DNA of 54,821 nucleotides from Pseudomonas mucoides (lineage in GTDB: Bacteria > Pseudomonadota > Gammaproteobacteria > Pseudomonadales > Pseudomonadaceae): the NCBI RefSeq assembly GCF_015461845.1, contig NZ_JACOPW010000014.1:1-54821 (forward strand), in the 5' to 3' direction. Each line of letters starts with the position of its first letter. The first letter of the stretch is position 1. Below, one piece after another: positions 25,923-34,400 of this stretch. The translations under genes and the position numbers were made by a program. The notes under the pieces were generated by a model, which worked only from the letters and a program-made list of their open reading frames with translations, did not search any database and was not told the origin of the DNA.

Positions 25923-26810
25923 TCAGAAAGGCGCGTCGCCCTGAATGGTGGTGCGGTACAGCTTGCGGCGCAGATGGCTGGGGCATCCGGCGGCGAGGTG
26001 GATCAACGAACGGTTGTCCCAGAACACCAGGTCATGCGGTTGCCACTGATGGCGGTAGATGTTTTGCGGCAGCACGCTGTGGGCGTAGAGCTCGGCGAGC
26101 AGTTGCTGGCTCTCGTCATCCGGCAACCCAACGATGCGGGTGGTAAAGCCTTCGCTGACGAACAGCGCCTTGCGCCCGTTTTCCGGGTGCGTACGCACGA
26201 TCGGGTGGACCACTTCGGCAACTTGAGCGAGCTGTTCAGGCGTCAGGGTCGGGCGCCAGTTGCCTTCGAATTTGCTTTCGCTGTAGCGCGCCGTGTAGGA
26301 GTGCGCCGCGGATCGGCCTTCAACCGCTTTGCGCAACGCATCGGGCAGGTTGTCCCAGGCTTTGTGCATGTCAGCGAACAAGGTGTCGCCGCCCTCGGAT
26401 GGCAGCTCTTGGGCGTGCAACATCGAGCCCAGGCTGGGCAGTTCTTTATAGGAAAGGTCCGAATGCCAGAACTTGCCAGCGTCACCGAGGCCAATGGATT
26501 GGCCCTTTTCGATGATGTTGGAAACGATGAGGATTTCCGGGTGGCCGGCCAGCAGGAATTGCTTGAGCACGTGGATCTGCAACACGCCGAATCGACGGCT
26601 GAAGGCAATCTGCTGCTCGGGAGTGATGCGCTGGTCGCGGAACACCACGACGTGATGATCCAGGTGCGCGCGATGGAGGCGGGTGAAGTCCTGGTCATTG
26701 ATCGGGAGAGACAGGTCGAGGCCGATGATTTCGGCACCGACGGCGCCGCTGAACGGGCGGATGTCGAAGGTTTGTGGCGCGATGCGGTTGGTAGCAGAGA
26801 CAGCTGACAT
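25923..26810 (-). CDS. TauD/TfdA-family alpha-ketoglutarate dioxygenase
   Basis: A 295-residue Fe(II)/alpha-ketoglutarate-dependent dioxygenase. The iron triad is H116-x-D118 (FWHSDLSY) and H271; R282 or R286 would bind the alpha-ketoglutarate carboxylate. Family members hydroxylate taurine, other sulfonates or sulfate esters so that sulfite or sulfate is released, or cleave phenoxyacetates. Position as the first gene before an SsuA/TauA-type importer supports an organosulfur substrate used in sulfur starvation. Start at 26810 has GGGAG upstream; an earlier in-frame Met ten codons upstream lies in poor context. The gene shares a promoter region with nothing on the other strand. Confidence 0.9.
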   Translation of the reverse strand: MSAVSATNRIAPQTFDIRPFSGAVGAEIIGLDLSLPINDQDFTRLHRAHLDHHVVVFRDQRITPEQQIAFSRRFGVLQIHVLKQFLLAGHPEILIVSNIIEKGQSIGLGDAGKFWHSDLSYKELPSLGSMLHAQELPSEGGDTLFADMHKAWDNLPDALRKAVEGRSAAHSYTARYSESKFEGNWRPTLTPEQLAQVAEVVHPIVRTHPENGRKALFVSEGFTTRIVGLPDDESQQLLAELYAHSVLPQNIYRHQWQPHDLVFWDNRSLIHLAAGCPSHLRRKLYRTTIQGDAPF

Positions 26811-26934
26811 AAAAATCACTCCCACGCACGGCACGCTCAAGGGCGCGCGCGTCGATCAAGAAACTCACGGAGGTCCCGTGTTGGTTCGTGTCGTGCGGCG
26901 CGCCGATTGGTCGGCAGGTACGCAGGAGAGTGAC

Positions 26935-27025
26935 TTTATAGGTATAAGAATTGAAATTTAAATACCGTTAGTGAATAACGATATGGCTTTTAGGGATGTG
27001 CTGTTTTTCAGGCCGCCATCGCGAA
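26935..27025 (-). promoter_or_regulatory. AT-rich promoter region of the dioxygenase-importer operon
   Basis: About 90 bp of AT-rich sequence between the lapC stop and the leftward operon. TATAAA on the minus strand (26935-26940) is a plausible -10 with a TATTTAA-like stretch about 17 bp further upstream. In Pseudomonas such operons usually need CysB; I see no clear CysB motif. Confidence 0.3.
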
Positions 27026-28393
27026 TTATCGCTCGTGCAACGCCTCAGCCCGCGCCCGAATAATCGGCTTGAGCAAATAGCTGAGCACTGACTTCTTGCC
27101 GGTGATGATATCCACCGACGCCACCATCCCCGGAATGATCAGCAACGGCTTTTCATCCGTGCCCAGGTGGCTGCGATCGGTGCGCAGCTTGATGATGTAG
27201 TACGTGGTCTTCTTGTCTTCATCGGTGATGGTGTCTGCACCGATCTGCTCAAGCTTGGCCTTCAACCCACCGTAGATGGTGTAGTCGTACGCCGTGAACT
27301 TCACCGTCGCCTCTTGCCCCGGGTGCAGGAAGGCGATGTCTTGCGGGCGAATTTTCGCCTCGACCAGCAAGGTGTCGTCCAGCGGCACGATTTCCACCAG
27401 GTCGCTACCCGGCTGGATCACGCCGCCAATGGTGTTCACCAGCAGCTTGTTGACGATGCCGCGAACCGGAGATGCCACCAGCGTTCGGCTGACCCGGTCT
27501 TCCAGCGCTTTGCCGGTGGCCTGGGCCTTGTTCAGGTCGGTGCGTGCTTCGTTCAGTTGAGTCAGGGCTTCGCTGCGGAATTTACCGCGTGTCTCGTCAA
27601 TCTTGCGCTGCACTTCCTTGATCGCCGATTCGGCGCGAGGGATCGCCAGTGTCGTGGCATCCAGTTGTCCACGCGTTTCGACTTCGGCACGCCGCAGGCG
27701 CAGCACTTCAACCGGCGACACCGCGCCCTGGGCCACTAACGGCTCGGACATGTTGATTTCCTGGCGTTGCATACTCAGTTGCTGGCGATACTGCGACTGT
27801 TTGGAGGTGAACTCACGCAGCTCTTGCTGACGCTGGATCAACTGCTCCTGCAAACCACCGATTTCATCGTGCAGTTGCTGACGACGGCTCGTGTACAGCG
27901 ACTCTTCGCTGGCCGCCTGAACGGGCACGGCTTTGAGCACGTCCGCCGCGAAATTCAGCGGACGGTCGTCGACTTCCGCGCTCAAGCGTTCAACCCGCAG
28001 TAGCATCGACAAGCGATCCGCTTCGGTCTCGCCGACATTGGAAGCGAAGCGCGTATCGTCGAGGCGAATCAGCGGCGCACCGGCCTCAACGATCTGCCCT
28101 TCTTTGACGAACAGCTCGGAGACGATACCGCCCTCAAGGTTCTGGATTTTCTGGATCTTGGACGATGGAATCGCCTTGCCGTCGCCCTTGGTGACCTCGT
28201 CGATCACCGCGTAATGGGCCCAGAGCATCAGGAACACGAAGAAAGCGATGATCGCCCAGATCGTCAACCGCACCACGCGTGGGGCGTCTTCGATGAGGGC
28301 TTTGTTGACCTCGGGCAGTGGCTGGCCATGCAACGAATCGGAGCCTTTGAAGTAACGACCGATCGAATTTTTGAACCCCGACTTAAGCAACAC
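27026..28393 (-). CDS. lapC: LapC: type I secretion membrane-fusion protein
   Basis: A 455-residue HlyD-family adaptor: one membrane helix (about 43-63), an N-terminal lipoyl half with NLEGGIVSELFVKEGQIV (89-106), a long alpha-hairpin (about 150-310) and a C-terminal lipoyl/beta-barrel region ending PGMVASVDIITGKKSVLSYLLKP, the HlyD signature. The start (GTG at 28391-28393) overlaps the lapB stop by 11 bp, so the two are translated together. With LapB and an outer-membrane TolC-like partner (LapE, not encoded nearby) it would carry the adhesin to the cell surface. Confidence 0.92.
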   Translation of the reverse strand: MLLKSGFKNSIGRYFKGSDSLHGQPLPEVNKALIEDAPRVVRLTIWAIIAFFVFLMLWAHYAVIDEVTKGDGKAIPSSKIQKIQNLEGGIVSELFVKEGQIVEAGAPLIRLDDTRFASNVGETEADRLSMLLRVERLSAEVDDRPLNFAADVLKAVPVQAASEESLYTSRRQQLHDEIGGLQEQLIQRQQELREFTSKQSQYRQQLSMQRQEINMSEPLVAQGAVSPVEVLRLRRAEVETRGQLDATTLAIPRAESAIKEVQRKIDETRGKFRSEALTQLNEARTDLNKAQATGKALEDRVSRTLVASPVRGIVNKLLVNTIGGVIQPGSDLVEIVPLDDTLLVEAKIRPQDIAFLHPGQEATVKFTAYDYTIYGGLKAKLEQIGADTITDEDKKTTYYIIKLRTDRSHLGTDEKPLLIIPGMVASVDIITGKKSVLSYLLKPIIRARAEALHER

Positions 28394-30548
28394 TGATCTG
28401 CCCCTTCTTCAACGCTTCCATCACGGCGGCTTTCGGGCCATCGGCAAGAATTTGTCCACGGTCGATGACGATCAAGCGATCCACCAGCGACAACAGCGAA
28501 GCCCGGTGCGTGACCAGCACCACGGTTTTACTTTCCACCACGGCCGCGAGGCGTTGTTTGAGGCGTTCTTCGCCGGTGTTGTCCATGGCACTGGTCGGCT
28601 CGTCGAGCAGCAGGATTGGCGGATCAAGCAACAGCGCCCGGGCCAGCGCGACATTCTGGCGCTGACCGCCGGACAGGTTCTGCCCGCGCTCACCGACTTG
28701 CAGTTCGTAACCTTGCGGGTGCAGACGGGCAAACTCGTGCACGCCGGCCAGTTCGGCGGCCTGCAGGACCAATTCGTCTTCTACATAACGTGCGCCCGAC
28801 ACCAGGTTATCGCGCAAGGTACCCGCCAGCAGCTGGATGTCCTGAGCCACGTAGCCGATGTTGTGGCGCAACTCACTGACGTCGATCTGACGGATGTCGA
28901 CGCCATCCACCAACAGCGCGCCGTCATCCGGTTGGTACAGGCCCACCAGCAGTTTGGCCAGGGAGCTTTTGCCCGAGCCGCTGCGACCGATGATGCCGAT
29001 TTTCTCGCCCGGCTTGATGATCAGGTTGATGTTCTTCAGCGCCGGATTCTGCTGTTGCGGATAGGTGAAACTCATCTGCCGGCATTCGATGGCACCTTGC
29101 AGCACCTTGCGGCTCAGCGGGCGCTCTTCGAAATTGCGCTCTTGCGGCAACTCCATCATTTGATCGACCGAGGTCATGGTCACCCGTGCTTGCTGATAAC
29201 GGGTCAGCAGGCCGGACAGCGAAGCCAGCGGGCTCAGCGCACGACCGCTGAGCATGTAGCAGGCAATCAGGCCGCCCATGCTCAGGTTACCGGCGATGAT
29301 CTGGTACACACCGAAGACAATCATGATCACCCCGGCCAGTTGCTGGATCAGCAAGGTGATGTTCATCGCCAGGCCAGAGAGCATTTTCACCCGCAGTTCG
29401 AGGCGGCTGAGGGTGCCGATGGTTTGTTCCCACTGATACTGGCGTTCGCTTTCGGCGTTGTTGACCTTCACCGCGTCGAGGCCGGCGAGGGTTTCGATCA
29501 GGCTCGACTGACGCTCTGCGCCGAGGGCCATGGTTCGTTCCATGGTCGCCACCAGCGGTTTCTGCAGCGCGTAGCCGATCAGCAGGGCAATCGGGAACGC
29601 CAGCACCGGGATCCATACCAGGTGTCCGCCGAGTATCGCGATGACCATGAAGATCAGCAGCGTAAACGGCAGGTCGATCAGGCTGGTCAGGGTCAGCGAG
29701 GCGAGGAAGTCGCGCAGGCTCTGAAACTCATGGATGTTCTGGGCGAAGCTGCCGACCCGCGCCGGGCGGTATTTCATCGCCATGCCGACAATGCGCTCGA
29801 ACAGAGTGGCGGAGATGATCAGGTCGGTTTTCTTGCCGGCCAGGTCCAGACACAGACTGCGCAGGCTCTTCAGAATCAGGTCGAACAGGTAGGCACCGGA
29901 GATGCCGATGGCCAAGACCCACAGGGTCGATTCCGCCTGGTTCGGCACCACGCGGTCGTACACATTCATCACAAACAGCGGCGCGGCCATGGCGATGATG
30001 TTGATCAGGAAACTGGCGGCGATGGCGTCGGCGTACAGCCAGCGCGAACGCTTGAGGGTGTCGCGGAACCACGAACGCGCACGCGGAATCAGCGTGCCGT
30101 GATTGACGTCGAATTTGTGCTGGGGTTGAGCGAAAAACACTTTGCCGGTGTAGTCGTCGGCGAGCAATTCACGACTGACGAGACTTTCGCCGCCATCGCA
30201 TTCACTCAGCAGTACGCGCGCCTGGTCGTCACCGTGCCAGCCGAGCAGGACCGCACTGCGGCCATCCTTGAGCAACAGCAATGCAGGCATCGCAATCGCC
30301 GGGATCTGCTCAAGCTTGCGTTGCAGCACCCGACCTTGCAGGCCGGCGCGAGCGGCGGCGCGAGGCAGCAACTCAACGCTCAGGCGTTGCTTGGGCAATG
30401 GCAGGCCGGTGGTCAACATCGCGGCGCTGGCCGGTTTCTGGTGCAGCGTGCACAGGGCGAGCAGGCCATCCAGTAACGGATCGTCATGCAACGCGCGTGG
30501 ATCATGGATGAGTTGAACTCGACTGACTTCTGATTCCACGCTCGACAC
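28383..30548 (-). CDS. lapB: LapB: type I secretion ATPase/permease
   Basis: A 721-residue type I secretion ATPase. Residues 1-135 form a C39-peptidase-like domain without the catalytic cysteine, as usual for RTX adhesin exporters. The membrane domain has about six helices (165-440), and the nucleotide-binding domain has Walker A GRSGSGKSS (about 518-526), signature LSGGQRQ (about 624) and Walker B ILLLDEPTSAMD. The first codon is GTG at 30548; a second GTG three codons on is also possible. Gene order and strand relative to lapA match the known Lap export machinery: ATPase and adaptor genes divergent from the adhesin gene. Confidence 0.93.
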   Translation of the reverse strand: MSSVESEVSRVQLIHDPRALHDDPLLDGLLALCTLHQKPASAAMLTTGLPLPKQRLSVELLPRAAARAGLQGRVLQRKLEQIPAIAMPALLLLKDGRSAVLLGWHGDDQARVLLSECDGGESLVSRELLADDYTGKVFFAQPQHKFDVNHGTLIPRARSWFRDTLKRSRWLYADAIAASFLINIIAMAAPLFVMNVYDRVVPNQAESTLWVLAIGISGAYLFDLILKSLRSLCLDLAGKKTDLIISATLFERIVGMAMKYRPARVGSFAQNIHEFQSLRDFLASLTLTSLIDLPFTLLIFMVIAILGGHLVWIPVLAFPIALLIGYALQKPLVATMERTMALGAERQSSLIETLAGLDAVKVNNAESERQYQWEQTIGTLSRLELRVKMLSGLAMNITLLIQQLAGVIMIVFGVYQIIAGNLSMGGLIACYMLSGRALSPLASLSGLLTRYQQARVTMTSVDQMMELPQERNFEERPLSRKVLQGAIECRQMSFTYPQQQNPALKNINLIIKPGEKIGIIGRSGSGKSSLAKLLVGLYQPDDGALLVDGVDIRQIDVSELRHNIGYVAQDIQLLAGTLRDNLVSGARYVEDELVLQAAELAGVHEFARLHPQGYELQVGERGQNLSGGQRQNVALARALLLDPPILLLDEPTSAMDNTGEERLKQRLAAVVESKTVVLVTHRASLLSLVDRLIVIDRGQILADGPKAAVMEALKKGQISVA

Positions 30549-30870
30549 TCTTGGCTAACGGTAAAAAGGGAGGACTCAATTCATCCCGGAAAGCGGAACC
30601 TGGCTTCACGTCGTTCTGCACAACGGATGCCAACGGTGCAACCACTCCCTGGCGCTTGAGCAACCGGCTCATGGTCGCCTTGAATCGGTGATGAGTAAAT
30701 AACTGAATGTTTTTGAGCTCGGCGGCTTGTTGACGCACCACTTCACTGGACGTCGAGAAACCGTCAAACGCCATTGGCGAGAGGCGCTGGCGCGACGCCT
30801 GCGGAGCAAAATTTCCCCGGTGATTATGGGTCGATGCTGTTCGCGTGGTGACGCTATTCAGTGTCTTCAT
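30502..30870 (-). CDS. Doubtful small frame upstream of lapB
   Basis: An open frame of about 122 codons (from ATG at 30870) that overlaps the start of lapB by 47 bp. Part of it (residues near 45-85, VRQQAAELKNIQLFTHHRFK) has protein-like composition, but the start has no good ribosome-binding site and the N-terminal third has poor codon use. It could be a small regulator, a remnant of a gene once between lapA and lapB, or chance. I give it a low score and would not rely on it. Confidence 0.2.
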   Translation of the reverse strand: MKTLNSVTTRTASTHNHRGNFAPQASRQRLSPMAFDGFSTSSEVVRQQAAELKNIQLFTHHRFKATMSRLLKRQGVVAPLASVVQNDVKPGSAFRDELSPPFLPLAKSVERGIRSQSSSTHP

Positions 30871-30998
30871 GACAATTACCGCCCAGCAGATCGCCCCTTG
30901 GAAGTATCCCCCTTTGGCCGTCTTTAACTGATAATCCGCGCCCAATCGATTATTAACACCTGCCTGGACTTCCGGATGGACTTCCAGTGCCTGTCGCA

Positions 30999-31450
30999 TG
31001 GCCTGCGCAAAGCTCTGTATCCGAACAAAACCGGTGCCTGGAGCGATGGGGCGAAGCCTTGAATCAGTGCAGACGAACGGTTTCGATTTCCCTGAATTAC
31101 TTGTCGTAAATCACTGCGAAACATACGAACGCATCGGAAAATGACCACCCGAATGACCGTATGTCGGAAAGTTTAAAATTGGACCCGGATCACACTCGAC
31201 GGGACCGCTCGTTACTCAAATATCAATGTGACATTACTGAGACGAGTGTTTAGGATGGCACCCGCAAGGTCAATAGTTTGGCATATAGTCAATAGCTAAA
31301 AAATATAGACAATTTATTGACGAATATCCGCGTCAAACTTGCGTCTACTCTTGCTTTAAAAGTTTGCCCGGACAGGTCCGGCCGAGTGCCGTCATGTCCC
31401 TGTAAGTCACGTGTGCAAGTCAACTGAATGTTCCACCCGGAGAGTCTTCA
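30999..31450 (+). promoter_or_regulatory. lapA promoter region and 5' leader
   Basis: About 450 bp upstream of lapA, unusually AT-rich between 31160 and 31350. It contains three FleQ-like boxes (separate entry), a perfect 6-bp-arm palindrome CCGGACAGGTCCGG at 31368-31381, and the strong ribosome-binding site GGAGAG (31439-31444) six bases before ATG. No gene is visible. Transcription start cannot be placed with certainty; TTGACG at 31317-31322 could be part of a -35. Confidence 0.6.
31269..31321. promoter_or_regulatory. Cluster of three candidate FleQ boxes
   Basis: Compared with the published FleQ motif GTCAATAAATTGAC: 31308-31321 reads GTCAATAAATTGTC on the minus strand (13 of 14); 31269-31282 reads GTCAATAGTTTGGC (11 of 14); 31288-31301 reads GTCAATAGCTAAAA (9 of 14). 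FleQ is a c-di-GMP-responsive regulator known to control lapA in P. putida and other adhesin genes. The boxes lie 130-182 bp upstream of the lapA start. Confidence 0.65.
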
Positions 31451-34400
31451 ATGAGCAGTGTTGTTGCCATCGTCAAAAGCATTGTCGGTCAAGTTTTCGC
31501 GGTGTCCCCAGAGGGCGTCCGTCGTGTACTCGTTGAAGGCGATCGGTTGCTGACAGGGGATCAGGTAGACACGGGGGCAGCGGGTGCCGTGACGCTCGAA
31601 CTGGCTGACGGCCGGACCCTGGACCTGGGTCGCGACACTCAGTGGAGCGCCAGCGCTCCGGACTCCAGCACCGACCTGGCAGAAGCCACCGCACAGGCCG
31701 CGCCATCGGTTGAAGAATTGCAGCAAGCCATCGTCGCCGGCGCCGACCCGACCAAAGACCTTGAAGCCACCGCGGCCGGCCCCACGGCTGCCGGCACGGG
31801 CGGCGCGGCAGGTGGCGGTCACAGCTTCGTGATGCTGGATGCCACCGCTGGCCGGGTGGACCCGACCGTGGGTTTCCCGACGGCGGGTTTTGGCACCAGC
31901 GCATTGGCGGCACAGAACCCCCTCGACGGACAAACGGCCGACACCAATCCGAACCTGCAACGTGAATCGACCCTGAGCCTCAGCGCCACGCCGACCATCA
32001 CCGAAGCCGGCGGCGTACTGGTTTACACCGCGACCCTGACACAGGCGCCGCTGACCGACCTGAGCATCACCTTGTCCAACGGCTCGGTGATCGTGATCCA
32101 GGCCGGCCAACTGACCGGCACCGTCAGTGTGCCGTTGGCGCCGAACGACACTGTTTATAACGACCCGACCCAAATCGATGTGACCGTCACCGGCACCACG
32201 GGCGGCAACGGCATCATCGTCACGCCGCCGACGACCCCGGCCGTGACTCAGGTCACCGACACCGTCGACACCACCACGGTTAGTTTGACCGCAGGCGCCA
32301 GCGTTACCGAAGGCGGCGTGATCACCTACACCGCGACGCTGACCAACCCGGCTCAAACCCCGGTGACCATCACGCTGTCCAACGGTTCGACCATCACCAT
32401 CGACGCCGGCAACACCACGGGCACCGTTAACGTGCCGACCGCTGCCAACGATGTCTATAACAATGGCAGCACCGTCACCACCACGATTACCGGTGCAACC
32501 GGTGGCAACTTCGAAAACCTGGTCCCGAGCACCACGCCGGCGGTCACCACCATCACCGACTCCCGCGACGACACCGGCCTGAGCCTGTCGGCATCGACCG
32601 AAGTGGCCGAGGGCGGTCAGATTCTGTACACCGCAACCCTGACCAATCCGGCCGGTACGCCAGTCACCGTGACCTTGAGCAACGGCGCGGTCATTACCAT
32701 CGCGGCGGGCGCGACCACCGGCAGCGTGAGCGTCCCGGCGCCGGCTGATGATGTCTACAAAGACGCCGGCAAAGTCGAAGCGACCATCAAGGACGCCACC
32801 GGCGGCAACTTCGAAAACCTGGTGACCAGCCCGGCAGCGGCGGTGACTGAAGTCACTGACACCATCAACACGTCGACAGTCAGCCTGACGGCCAGCGGTA
32901 CTGTGGCCGAAGGCGGCACCGTGGTTTACACCGCGTCCGTTACCGCACCCGTCACCGGTTCGCCAGTGGTTGTGACCTTGTCCAACGGCCAGACCATTAC
33001 CATCCCGGTCGGATCGAGCAGCGGCAGTGTGAATTTCACCGCGCCGAACGATGCCCTCGCCGGTGGCGGTTCCTTGAGCGTCAAGATTGATGACGCCAAG
33101 GGCGGCAACTACGAGAAGCTGGACGTTGACGGCAAGTCGGCGGACACCTCGATCACCGATACCCAGGACACCACCACCGTTAGCCTGACCGCGACCGATT
33201 CCGTCGCTGAAGGCGGCTCGATCGTTTACACCGCGACCCTGACCAACGCCGCCGGCACGCCGGTGACCGTCACCCTGAGCAATGGCGCGGTCATCACCAT
33301 CGCGGCCAACGCAACCAGCGGTTCCGTGACCGTTAAAGCACCGGCCGATGACGTCTACAAAGACGCCGGCAAAGTCGAAGTCACCATCAAGGACGCCACT
33401 GGCGGCAATTTCGAAAATCTGGTCAAAGACTCGGCTGCCGCCGTGACCAGCGTCACCGACACCCTCGACACCTCGACCGTCACCCTGACCGCCACCGGCA
33501 GCGTGGCCGAGGGCGGCACCGTGGTTTACACCGCATCGGTCGGTGCTCCGGTTACCGGTTCGCCCGTCATCGTGACCCTGGCCAACGGTCAGACCATCAC
33601 CATCGACGTTGGCAAAAGCAGCGGCACCGTCAATGCCGTGGTCTCGAACGATGTGCTAAATGGCCACGCGCCGGTCACCAACTCGATCACCAACATCAGC
33701 GGCGGCAACTACGAAAACCTGGTCGCCGACAAGACACCGGTCAGCACCCGCGTGACCGACACCGTCGACACCACCACCCTGTCGCTGACGGCCACCGGCA
33801 ACGTCAACGAGGGTGGCTCGATTGTTTACACCGCGACCCTGACCAACCCGGCCGGCACGCCAGTGACCGTGACCCTGAGCAACGGCGCGACGATCACTAT
33901 CGAGGCCGGTAAAACCACCGGCACCGTCAAAGTCGATGCGCCGAAGGACGACGTCTACAAAGACGCCGGCAAAGTTGAAGTCACCATCAAAGACGCGGCC
34001 GGCGGCAACTTTGAAAGCCTGGTCACCAACCCGGCGCCAGCCGTGACCAACGTGGCGGATACCACCAACACCACACGCCTGACCCTCAGCGCGGACACGG
34101 CGGTACTTGAAGGTTCGCACATTACTTACACCGCGACCCTGACCCACGCCGCGCAAACCCCGGTAACTGTCACGCTGAGCAACGGTGAAACCATCACCAT
34201 TGCCGCGGGCAAAACCAGTGGTTCGGTGACCATCGCGGCGCCAAGCGACGACGTCTACAGGGACACCGGTTTGCTCACCGTGAAGGTGACCGACGCCACC
34301 GGCGGCAACTTCGAGAACCTCGTCGTCAGCCAGGCACCCGCAATCACCATCGTCTTTGACACCATCAACACCACATTGCTGTCTCTGTCGGCCAGCCACA

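Noticed and set aside
28371..30476. 701-codon plus-strand frame over lapB
   Set aside because: Complement of the clearly homologous LapB ATPase; composition is low-complexity Gln/His/Arg and no motif is present.
30502..30999. Full 165-codon frame between lapA and lapB as a firm gene
   Set aside because: Overlaps the lapB start, lacks a ribosome-binding site and the upstream third looks non-coding; kept only as a doubtful shorter frame.
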